From Pseudomonas fluorescens (lineage in GTDB: Bacteria > Pseudomonadota > Gammaproteobacteria > Pseudomonadales > Pseudomonadaceae): 64,000 nucleotides of DNA. The stretch covers positions 117,403 to 181,402 of the forward strand of contig NZ_LVEJ01000018.1 in assembly GCF_001648775.1 (NCBI RefSeq). Reading direction: 5' to 3'. The stretch's first letter is position 1. The number at the start of each line of letters is the position of its first letter. The notes under the pieces were generated by a model, which saw only the letters and a program-made list of their open reading frames with translations, searched no databases and was not told where the DNA came from. Shown one piece after another: positions 27,152 through 35,515 of this stretch. The position numbers were made by a program, and so were the translations under genes.

Positions 27152-27280
27152 CCCGCCGGTCATCGTCGCGCTCTCGACAGCTTCTGTCGCTTTGTCGTCT
27201 TAAGCTGTCGCGCCTCTGTAAATTATCGCGTTTGGGCGGTAGACTCCTCGGCTTTCCGTAGAACCCCGTGGAGTGATGGC

Positions 27281-28498
<1,218 letters not shown>

Positions 28499-28520
28499 TT
28501 TTCAGAAGAACGCATAAATG

Positions 28521-28557
28521 AAAGGGCGATCTTGTCTGCACGACAAGATCGCCCTTT
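28521..28557 (+). terminator. Terminator of argG
   Basis: Perfect 16-base stem AAAGGGCGATCTTGTC / GACAAGATCGCCCTTT, five-base loop, then T-run. Confidence 0.92.
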
Positions 28558-28609
28558 TTATTGGAGGATCTACCTTGCTCGCCCAGTCTGCGCAGCAAGG
28601 ACTGTTTCT

Positions 28610-29326
28610 TCAAACCCGCCCCAGCAGCGTTACCGCTTGCGAACACACGTTGTAAACAATGCAGGGCGTTGCGCCCGAGCCTTTCTTGGCCTGTTTGATT
28701 TGCAGTAAGGCGTTGTGTGTCAGTAGAGCGTCTGAAACGTGATTGCTGATAAAAACGATGACCCGCCCGGTTTTCTTCTCGCTCCGGGGGATTTTTTCCA
28801 GAAGCATGGCGAGTTCTTTCGAAGCATTGATATCCCGCGCATCGACGATGTGCACATGGCTCGAGGGCGTGGCTAACTGAACATTGTGTTGTACGACCGT
28901 TTTGGCTTTTGTGGCGTTTTCTGCCGGTGGGTCGGGCACGCTATGCGCCTTGCACGTGTTCTGGCACGGATCTGCAACGGTCTCTGCGGACGCGATGTGG
29001 CTTGAAACGCCGAGAAAGCCGTGTGCGAGGGGATCTTGCGTCGACGGGTTTCGCTTGCTGTTGCGATCATTGTTGTCGATGGCTTTTAAAAAGCTCTTGT
29101 CGGTCTCGAAGTCAGACGGAGAATAGAGCGATCGATAGTTGAAGTTTAATGTCATAAAGAACAGAAACAACAAATAGAACGGAAAGGTCACCAGGAACCA
29201 GACGTAGAACTCCCGATCCTCGTTATCTAGAAACGGCAGAGAGACGGCCGCTGAGGCTTCGGATATTGCAGCGAAGATGGCGATGACGGTCATTGGATTG
29301 GTGATTTTGCTTTTTATCTTTATCAT
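28610..29326 (-). CDS. Unrecognised protein with two N-terminal membrane segments
   Basis: A 238-residue protein I do not recognise. From the ATG at 29326 (MIKIKSKITNP, preceded by GAGAAG) it shows two hydrophobic segments at about 10-33 and 40-60, a hydrophilic linker, and a compact C-terminal part with strand/helix alternation (VHIVDARDINASKELAMLL, GRVIVFISNHVSDALL, CIVYNVCSQAVTLL). This looks like a cytoplasmic alpha/beta domain tethered to the membrane. GC is clearly lower than in argG and nth. The next gene, divergent, is an orphan response regulator; a link is possible but not shown. Confidence 0.55.
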   Translation of the reverse strand: MIKIKSKITNPMTVIAIFAAISEASAAVSLPFLDNEDREFYVWFLVTFPFYLLFLFFMTLNFNYRSLYSPSDFETDKSFLKAIDNNDRNSKRNPSTQDPLAHGFLGVSSHIASAETVADPCQNTCKAHSVPDPPAENATKAKTVVQHNVQLATPSSHVHIVDARDINASKELAMLLEKIPRSEKKTGRVIVFISNHVSDALLTHNALLQIKQAKKGSGATPCIVYNVCSQAVTLLGRV

Positions 29327-29831
29327 TCTTTCTTCTCTTTTATTGATGTTTGTCAATGTCTCGTAAGTCGGTCTTGCGGGTTCTTGGTATTTTTGGTTAT
29401 AGCAAAAACATGCGATGAAGTATAAGTAACCTTGCTTTGAATCGTTGTAAGTTATTGGCGTTGCGCCGATGCAGCCAGTGGGTAATGTTGTTGCCTGGTA
29501 TGTCTATTCGCTTAATTAATGCAAGTATTATCAAGTGAGTGTATTGGGCCAGCCATGACTGTCAGCCTCGACAAGGCTCGATCTCTGAGAGAGTGCCAGC
29601 AGTGATGCGGGGCGGACCGCGCGAGGTTGAAAAGCGAGAAATTGCCGCGAAGAATCAGGCCAAATAGCGTCAGATGTGTAGATGGACAACGGTTTTTTGT
29701 GGGATTTATCCTCAATGGCTGTAGGGAACGTCTCTCGATGCAAGTGCATGTGAGACTTGGCATGCCATGGCACAAGTGACTGGGCTATTGTGCGGGCTCT
29801 AAAAATTCGAACAGCGAAACTGGACTTGCCC
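29327..29831. other. AT-rich intergenic region
   Basis: 505 bases between the divergent membrane protein and response regulator genes. The left 200 bases are AT-rich. I see no convincing gene, terminator or palindrome; the short frames have no Shine-Dalgarno site. It probably holds two promoters and could hold a small RNA. Confidence 0.4.
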
Positions 29832-30458
29832 ATGAATAAAGTGCTGATCGTGGATGATCACCCCGTCATTCGTCTTGCGGTGCGTATGCTGATGGAACGT
29901 CATGGCTACGAAGTCATTGCGGAAACTGATAACGGTGTGGATGCGTTACAACTTGCTCGCGAACAAATGCCGGATATTGTCATTCTGGATATTGGTATTC
30001 CGAAACTTGATGGTCTGGAGGTTATTGCGCGACTGACCACGACGGCCATGCCAATTAAAGTGCTGGTGTTGACGTCGCAGGCACCCGGGCACTTTTCAAT
30101 GCGCTGCATGCAATCGGGGGCGGCAGGTTATGTATGTAAACAACAAGACCTGACTGAATTGCTCAGCGCGATCAAAGCGGTGTTGTCCGGTTACAGTTAT
30201 TTTCCCAATCAGGCACTGCATACCGTGCGGACAAGCCTGGGCAACGCCAGTGAGGCCGATATGGTCGATCGTCTTTCGGGGCGCGAGATGATGGTGTTAC
30301 AGCAATTGGCACGTGGAAAAACCAACAAGGAAATCGCCGATGGCATGTTTTTGAGCAACAAGACTGTCAGCACCTATAAAACCCGCTTGTTGCTCAAGCT
30401 CAATGCTCGCTCGCTGGTCGATCTGATCGAGTTGGCGCAACGCAACGGACTGGTCTGA
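29832..30458 (+). CDS. Response regulator, NarL/LuxR type, EvgA/BvgA-like
   Basis: A 208-residue response regulator: receiver with acidic pair D8/D9, phospho-acceptor D53 (ILDIGIP), K103, then a LuxR-type helix-turn-helix at about 145-205 (LSGREMMVLQQLARGKTNKEIADGMFLSNKTVSTYKTRL). Overall pattern, including YFPN before the linker and LAQRN at the end, is close to E. coli EvgA and Bordetella BvgA. No sensor kinase is adjacent, so its partner (a BvgS-like hybrid kinase) must lie elsewhere. The ATG at 29832 begins the receiver directly. Confidence 0.88.
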   Translation: MNKVLIVDDHPVIRLAVRMLMERHGYEVIAETDNGVDALQLAREQMPDIVILDIGIPKLDGLEVIARLTTTAMPIKVLVLTSQAPGHFSMRCMQSGAAGYVCKQQDLTELLSAIKAVLSGYSYFPNQALHTVRTSLGNASEADMVDRLSGREMMVLQQLARGKTNKEIADGMFLSNKTVSTYKTRLLLKLNARSLVDLIELAQRNGLV

Positions 30459-30516
30459 AAGTCTGAGTGGCTGACGGAATCATGGGCCGATCGAATTCAG
30501 CTAATCGCAGAAAGTA

Positions 30517-30541
30517 AAAAGCCTCCGTTTCGGGAGGCTTT
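30517..30541. terminator. Terminator after the response regulator
   Basis: Stem AAAGCCTCC / GGAGGCTTT with a six-base loop. Serves the regulator and, on the other strand, the PA3496-like gene that ends at 30548; the T-runs are short. Confidence 0.65.
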
Positions 30542-30547
30542 CATGTG

Positions 30548-30724
30548 TCAAAGATCAAAGTCGTAATCAGCCAATTGCCTTTGCAGTCGGCGCTCCTCAA
30601 GCAGGTTGTCGATGGTGCGGCGTTTGCTCAGATTGGTTTTGGCAACCTCGACCACAGGTTCGGCGTCATCAGTCCCGACGTTCTCGTCGTCGTCCACATC
30701 CAGTGCTTCTTTGTCAGTACTCAT
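30548..30724 (-). CDS. PA3496-family small acidic protein
   Basis: A 58-residue protein starting MSTDKEALDVDDDENV and ending in a basic helix (NLSKRRTIDNLLEERRLQRQ) and LADYDFDL. It resembles the pseudomonad PA3496 family, annotated as putative envelope integrity proteins; real function unknown. It sits upstream of the rnf-nth block's 3' end in the same place as PA3496 next to nth in P. aeruginosa (from memory). Confidence 0.75.
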   Translation of the reverse strand: MSTDKEALDVDDDENVGTDDAEPVVEVAKTNLSKRRTIDNLLEERRLQRQLADYDFDL

Positions 30725-30833
30725 ACAAGGTTGACTCCCGGCTAATACTGCCTTTGGCGCTCCTTATATCGGTAATGCAGCGACGGGTAAAAAAGATTTT
30801 TTCAATCGACTTATCAATTATTGCAATAGCCGG

Positions 30834-31472
30834 TCAATCGTCCGAAGTTTTGTGTTTGTACTCGCACAGATCTTCAATGCGGCAACTGCCACAGCGCGGC
30901 TTACGGGCCAGACATACATAACGCCCGTGCAGAATCAGCCAGTGGTGTGAGTCGAGCAGAAATTCCTTGGGCACAAACTTCATCAGCTTGTTTTCTACTT
31001 CAACCACGTTTTTACCGGGGGCGATCCCGGTGCGGTTGCTGACCCGGAAAATGTGCGTGTCGACCGCCATGGTCAACTGGCGAAAAGCGGTATTGAGTAC
31101 GACGTTAGCCGTTTTGCGGCCAACCCCGGGAAGGGCTTCCAGTTCTTCACGCGTCTGTGGCACTTCACTGTCGTGACGTTCGACCAGCAAGCGGCAGGTC
31201 TCGATGACGTTCTTGGCTTTGCTGTTGTAGAGGCCGATGGTCTTGATGTATTCGGACAGCCCTTCGATACCCAATGCATAAATGGCTGCCGGGGTGTTGG
31301 CCACGGGGAACAGTTTCGCCGTGGCCTTATTGACGCCGACGTCAGTCGACTGCGCCGAAAGAATGACCGCGATCAGCAGTTCGAACGGCGAGGAGTAGGC
31401 CAGTTCGGTCTTGGGTTCGGGATTGTCTTCATGCAGTCGACGAAAAATCTCAAGACGTTTTGCAGCATTCAT
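30834..31472 (-). CDS. nth: Endonuclease III
   Basis: A 212-residue DNA glycosylase/AP lyase for oxidised pyrimidines. Helix-hairpin-helix LPGVGRKTANVVL with catalytic K120, catalytic D138, and [4Fe-4S] ligands C187, C194, C197, C203 at the same positions as in E. coli. The ATG at 31472 overlaps the rnfE stop by four bases; the frame extends far upstream but only as a shadow of rnfE. Last gene of the rnf operon, an order shared widely among gammaproteobacteria. Confidence 0.97.
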   Translation of the reverse strand: MNAAKRLEIFRRLHEDNPEPKTELAYSSPFELLIAVILSAQSTDVGVNKATAKLFPVANTPAAIYALGIEGLSEYIKTIGLYNSKAKNVIETCRLLVERHDSEVPQTREELEALPGVGRKTANVVLNTAFRQLTMAVDTHIFRVSNRTGIAPGKNVVEVENKLMKFVPKEFLLDSHHWLILHGRYVCLARKPRCGSCRIEDLCEYKHKTSDD

Positions 31473-32041
31473 GGGCGATGCGTTTCCTTGGAAATAGAGT
31501 TCGAACGAGTCCAGGCCTGACCAGCCGCCAACAGCAACCCGGCGAGAATCAAGGCGCCGGGAACCAGCGTTGCCACATGCAGGCCGTCGCCGAAGAAAAC
31601 CAGGCCATGCCAGTGCTCCGTCAAGCCGACAGCGAGGCCGCCGTGGCCGATGAGTTCGCGCAGCACGGCAAACCCCAGCATCAAGGCGCCGAACAGTGCG
31701 CAGCGTTTGAAGCATTCGGCCAGCGGCTGGCGAAAGAAACCAGTATGTTCCAGCATCAGGCATTGCCAGGCGATCAAGCCTGCGTAGAGTGCAAACGTCT
31801 GCTGCCATGGCAGAAACCAGCGTTGCGCGAGAATCTCGGCACAACTGGCCAATGCCGCAGCGAGCACGACGCTGGCCAGCCATGCGGCGCTGCCTGTCAG
31901 GCGCGAGCGCAGGGGCGCCATGCACACGCCATAAGCGCCGATCACGGCGACCAGCATCAGAAACGCCCCCAGCGCGCCCGCCAACGTGGCAGTTGTGCCG
32001 AGCAGAAACACCCACAGTAAAGCGCTCGCTGAGCGGTTCAT
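31469..32041 (-). CDS. rnfE: Rnf-like complex subunit E, divergent
   Basis: A 190-residue membrane protein in the rnfE position, with about six helices. It is shorter than typical RnfE (210-230) and weakly conserved. By hand alignment with E. coli RsxE the second cluster-ligand Cys is kept (C94 in AWQCLML) but the first, in the LLGLCPLL motif, is replaced (LLGTTATL, T16/T17). The FAVLRELIGHGGL segment matches the family LREIIGNGTL. It overlaps rnfG and nth by four bases. Confidence 0.75.
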   Translation of the reverse strand: MNRSASALLWVFLLGTTATLAGALGAFLMLVAVIGAYGVCMAPLRSRLTGSAAWLASVVLAAALASCAEILAQRWFLPWQQTFALYAGLIAWQCLMLEHTGFFRQPLAECFKRCALFGALMLGFAVLRELIGHGGLAVGLTEHWHGLVFFGDGLHVATLVPGALILAGLLLAAGQAWTRSNSISKETHRP

Positions 32042-32643
32042 GTTCCGCTCCCCAGTAACGCTGCCCGATGTTCATCAAAGTAGCGCAGTGCATCATGGAT
32101 CGCGTTGATCGCCGCCCGCGAGGTGATGGTCGCCCCGGCGATCTGATCAAACTGTCCGTGATCTTTCTTCAGTGCCCAGCCAGCCTCGCTCGGCTCTTGG
32201 ATCGACTTGCCGGAAAACGCCTGCAGCCAGCTATTCGGCCAATCGCCGATCAGGCCACCGAGTGCCGGGGTTTCGGTGTGCTGGAGGGTTTTTACGCCGA
32301 GCAATTTCCCGTTGGCATCAATGGCAATCAGCAATTCGATGATGCCGGCATAACCCTGAGTCTGGCTGCGCAGCAACACGGCCACCGCTTGCCCGTCTTT
32401 GCTCGCGCGGTAAGCGCCGACGAGTGTGCTGTGGCTCAACGCAAGGTCGCTCAATGTCAGCGGTTGTTCCAGCGGCTGGTTGTCGTAGCTTTCGGCGGGG
32501 AGCACGTCGAGCAATTTGCGACTGTCGAGCAAACGTTGCTCGGCGGCAATCTGTGGCGCGCTGCTGCGCTGTACAAAACAGGTCGCACCGATACCCATCA
32601 CGGCCAGCAGCATCAGGGCCAGTGTGCTGGACGTGCGGTTCAT
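32038..32643 (-). CDS. rnfG: Rnf complex subunit G, covalent FMN protein
   Basis: A 201-residue protein with one N-terminal membrane anchor and a periplasmic FMN-binding domain. The flavinylation motif for ApbE is present near residue 175 (AGATITSRA; the Thr takes FMN). GGLIGDW and a WALKKDHGQFDQIAGAT segment fit RnfG. ATG at 32643 overlaps rnfD by four bases. In Rnf it passes electrons on the outer face of the membrane. Confidence 0.85.
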   Translation of the reverse strand: MNRTSSTLALMLLAVMGIGATCFVQRSSAPQIAAEQRLLDSRKLLDVLPAESYDNQPLEQPLTLSDLALSHSTLVGAYRASKDGQAVAVLLRSQTQGYAGIIELLIAIDANGKLLGVKTLQHTETPALGGLIGDWPNSWLQAFSGKSIQEPSEAGWALKKDHGQFDQIAGATITSRAAINAIHDALRYFDEHRAALLGSGT

Positions 32644-33623
32644 GGGCTCACCTGTGGCTGACGGCTGGCAGCAAAGCGCTCCAGTGCCGGCACGCAAAGG
32701 TTCATGAATAGCACCGCGAACGCGACGCCGTCCGGGTAACCACCCCAAGTGCGAATCAGATAAGTCAGCAACCCGACGCCTACGCCAGACAACAAGCGAG
32801 CGAGCGCTGTTTTAGCGCCGGATACGGGCTCGGTGACAATGAAAAACGCACCGAGCATGGTTGCGCCGCTGAGCAGATGAAACAGGGGCGAGCCATGCGA
32901 ATCCGAGCCCGAGCCGTTCCAGCCCAGCAGGCTTGCAACAAACAGACTGGCGAGCATACCGACCGGCGCCTGCCAGGCAAAAACGCGGCGTTGCAGCAAG
33001 AACAACCCACCGGCGAGGAACGCCAGGTTCACCCATTCCACACCACGCCCGCCGAAGTGACCGAACGCCGGATTGCTGGCGAACAGCTCGTCCATGGTCA
33101 GGCTTTTGTTGATGCGCAGGCTGTCCAGCGCGGTGGCCTGTGCCCAGGCATCCGGCGCCTGGCCGAGGTTGAATACATGTTGCAGCGTGGCTGACAGATC
33201 CAGCCCGTGCGCTGGCCACTGAGTCATTGGCTGGGTAAACAGCACCATCGCCAGGGCGAAGCCGAGCATGGCCGGATTGAACGGGTTTCTGCCGACGCCG
33301 CCGTACACATGCTTGCCGAACAACAGCCCGGCAGCCATCGCCGTCACCGTCAGCCACCACGGGCAATAAGGGGGCAAGGCGGCGGCCAGCAATGTTGCGC
33401 TGACCAAGGCACTGCCATCACTCAGCACCGCTGGTAGCGGTTGTCGACGTAGCCGCGCGACGCCTGCTTCAATCAGCATTGCACTGCTCGCGCACAGGAT
33501 CAGGTTGATCAGCACGCCCCAGCCATACAACCAGAACAGCGCCAGCAGCCCCGGCAGGGTGGCAAGCAGTACCCGCTTCATCGCCTGTTGCAGGCGATCA
33601 TCGGGTGCCTCAAGGGGCGACAT
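32640..33623 (-). CDS. rnfD: Rnf complex subunit D
   Basis: A 327-residue membrane protein of the NqrB/RnfD family: GGVGRNPFNPAM at 108-119 and the RTWGGYPDGVAFAVLFMN segment near the C terminus are family signatures. The flavinylation site reads AQATALDSL instead of SGAT, but the Thr that takes FMN (T164) is kept. ATG at 33623 overlaps the rnfB end by 14 bases. Confidence 0.88.
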   Translation of the reverse strand: MSPLEAPDDRLQQAMKRVLLATLPGLLALFWLYGWGVLINLILCASSAMLIEAGVARLRRQPLPAVLSDGSALVSATLLAAALPPYCPWWLTVTAMAAGLLFGKHVYGGVGRNPFNPAMLGFALAMVLFTQPMTQWPAHGLDLSATLQHVFNLGQAPDAWAQATALDSLRINKSLTMDELFASNPAFGHFGGRGVEWVNLAFLAGGLFLLQRRVFAWQAPVGMLASLFVASLLGWNGSGSDSHGSPLFHLLSGATMLGAFFIVTEPVSGAKTALARLLSGVGVGLLTYLIRTWGGYPDGVAFAVLFMNLCVPALERFAASRQPQVSP

Positions 33624-34818
33624 GATCTTGCACCTGGCGCTCGGCGTCTTGCAGGCGGGCGCGGGCCTTGTCGAGGATTTCGCTTGGCGTGTCAGCCTGG
33701 CGTTCGAGTTTGCTGAGGTCGGCACGGGCGTAGGCCAATTCCGTTTTCAACTGGCGAAGCTGGCTGTCGATCGGGCGTTTCTCAACGCGCACCAGATCAG
33801 GCGCAGGCTGATCACTACTGGCTTCGGCGGCGTGCAGCGCCTGTTCGGCATCGCGTAGCGCCTGTTCCAGCGTCGCTATGTGCGCCGGTGCGGCATCGGC
33901 AGCCTGGGCTTTTTTCAGTTCGGCGCGGCGCATGGCCAGCTGGATTTTTGCCCGCTTCAAGTCGGCATCCTTCGCCGGGGCTGCGACTGGCGGTACGGCT
34001 GGCTGGCTGCTTTCCAGTTGCGCCAGCGCTTGCTCAGCCGCTTCGAACTGCTGCTGCAACACGATCAGTTGTGACTGTTGTTCGAACGTCGGCGGATGAC
34101 CGAAGGCTTTCAGCGATTTGTGCAATTGCGCACGGCTCATCGCCGCATCGATCTTGGCTTTCTTCAGCGCCGCATCGACGTTGGCGGCTTTCTGCGCGCG
34201 AACCCGCTCCAGCGCAGCCTGCACCGGATCGCCGGTGCTGACTTGCGGTTGCGCAGCACGCTGGGCTCGCGCTTCGCGCTCTGCCTGTTTCTGCTGTTCT
34301 TCGCGTTGCAGGCGCGCATTGCGTCGCTCGAAACGTTGGCGTGCGTGATCGCGTTTGGCCGCGCGGGCACGTTGCTCCTCCAGGCTGAAGGCCAAGCCAC
34401 CGACCACCGGCAACGTGCTCGGCGGCAACGGATGCATCTCGATGCAGTCGACCGGGCAGGGCGCAACGCACAGGTCGCAACCGGTGCACTCATCAATGAG
34501 CACGGTGTGCATCAGTTTGGCGGCGCCGACGATGGCATCGATCGGGCACGCCTGAATGCATTTGGTGCAGCCGATGCATTCGGCTTCGCGGATATACGCG
34601 ACTTGCGGCGGTGCCGAACCGCGGCTGATGTCCAGTTCCAATACCGGCACTTTCAACAGTTCGGCCAGCGCCGCGATGGTTTCGTCACCGCCGGGCGGGC
34701 ACTTGTTGATCGGCTCGCCCTCGACGATGCCGGCTGCGTACGGCTTGCATCCGGGATGGCCGCACTTGCCGCATTGGGTCTGCGGCAGGAGCGCATCGAT
34801 GCGTTGAATCAGACTCAT
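33610..34818 (-). CDS. rnfB: Rnf complex subunit B with long C-terminal repeat tail and no membrane anchor
   Basis: A 402-residue protein, twice the usual RnfB length. The N-terminal cluster motif (C16-x2-C19-x4-C24-x15-C40) and two [4Fe-4S] ferredoxin motifs (CIGCTKCIQACP and CTGCDLCVAPCP, residues about 80-125) are intact. The usual N-terminal membrane helix is absent: the protein begins at RIDALLPQTQCGKCG. After residue 150 comes a charged, Ala/Lys/Arg/Gln-rich coiled-coil tail with repeats such as AKIDAAMSRAQLHK and AKIQLAMRRAELKKAQ, which resemble the C-terminal repeats of RnfC. No rnfC follows; rnfD begins inside this gene. Confidence 0.85.
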   Translation of the reverse strand: MSLIQRIDALLPQTQCGKCGHPGCKPYAAGIVEGEPINKCPPGGDETIAALAELLKVPVLELDISRGSAPPQVAYIREAECIGCTKCIQACPIDAIVGAAKLMHTVLIDECTGCDLCVAPCPVDCIEMHPLPPSTLPVVGGLAFSLEEQRARAAKRDHARQRFERRNARLQREEQQKQAEREARAQRAAQPQVSTGDPVQAALERVRAQKAANVDAALKKAKIDAAMSRAQLHKSLKAFGHPPTFEQQSQLIVLQQQFEAAEQALAQLESSQPAVPPVAAPAKDADLKRAKIQLAMRRAELKKAQAADAAPAHIATLEQALRDAEQALHAAEASSDQPAPDLVRVEKRPIDSQLRQLKTELAYARADLSKLERQADTPSEILDKARARLQDAERQVQDHVAP

Positions 34819-35384
34819 GTTTTGATCAGTCCACTGAATCCGAGAAAAATCACCGCGATCAGTCCGGCGCCGATCAAGTCGATCGGCAGGCCGCGAAAGG
34901 GCAGGGGAATGTCGTTGTCGGCGGTGCGTTCACGCAAATCCTGGAACAGGCTCAACACCAGCCAGAAACCCAGACCGGCACCCAGACTCAGGGCGGTTGC
35001 ATGTAACCAACCCTGGTCATTTTGCGCATTGATCAGCGCCAATCCGAGCACGCCGGCGTTGCCCAGCAACAGCGGCCACAAACCGTCGAACGACAGGCTG
35101 GGCAAGCCGCGCGCAAGACCTTTGAGCAGTGGCGCGATCAGCAACACACTCAATGGCAGAAACACGAACAAGCGCAGCGCCTCAAGTTGCAGCGGTACCA
35201 GCAACCAATGCCAGATGGCGTAACTGGTGATGCCGACAATCAGCATCAGGCACAACGTAGCCAAACCCAGCGCATGCACCTGACGACGACTGCCTGCCAG
35301 CAGCGGATCGACGCCCAGCGGCCAGTGCAACACAAAATTGTTGAGCAGGGCGGCACTGATCAGCGTAAGCACGAGTTCGGTCAT
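34815..35384 (-). CDS. rnfA: Rnf-like complex subunit A without its cluster cysteines
   Basis: A 189-residue six-helix membrane protein, first gene of the operon. LLNNFVLHWPLG, PFRGLPIDLIGAGL and LGFSGLIK are RnfA signatures. By hand alignment with E. coli RsxA, the Cys of LGLCPFMG is Asp26 here (LGVDPLLA) and the Cys of TTNCAVLG is Ala110 (LGNAGVLG). These two Cys help bind the [2Fe-2S] cluster between RnfA and RnfE in resolved complexes. ATG at 35384; overlaps rnfB by four bases. Confidence 0.82.
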   Translation of the reverse strand: MTELVLTLISAALLNNFVLHWPLGVDPLLAGSRRQVHALGLATLCLMLIVGITSYAIWHWLLVPLQLEALRLFVFLPLSVLLIAPLLKGLARGLPSLSFDGLWPLLLGNAGVLGLALINAQNDQGWLHATALSLGAGLGFWLVLSLFQDLRERTADNDIPLPFRGLPIDLIGAGLIAVIFLGFSGLIKT

Positions 35385-35465
35385 GGTTCTGCCGGCCAAG
35401 CGGGCGGAGGTCTCTTAAGGTTAGGCATTATCCGGCAGCCACGTTGGCTGGGCCAGATATGAAAA

Positions 35466-35498
35466 ATCCCACCGGCATGCAGGGCACGCCGATGGGAT
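35466..35498 (-). terminator. Terminator of metG
   Basis: Stem ATCCCACCGGC / GCCGATGGGAT with one mismatch and an 11-base loop; on the minus strand a T-run follows. 18 bases after the metG stop. Confidence 0.75.
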
Positions 35499-35515
35499 CG
35501 ATTTGTTGCAGTCGC

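Noticed and set aside
31473..32150. Extension of nth upstream into rnfE (apparent fusion protein of 438 residues)
   Set aside because: Only an open frame; the Nth N terminus matches the ATG at 31472 and the extra part is antiphase rnfE.
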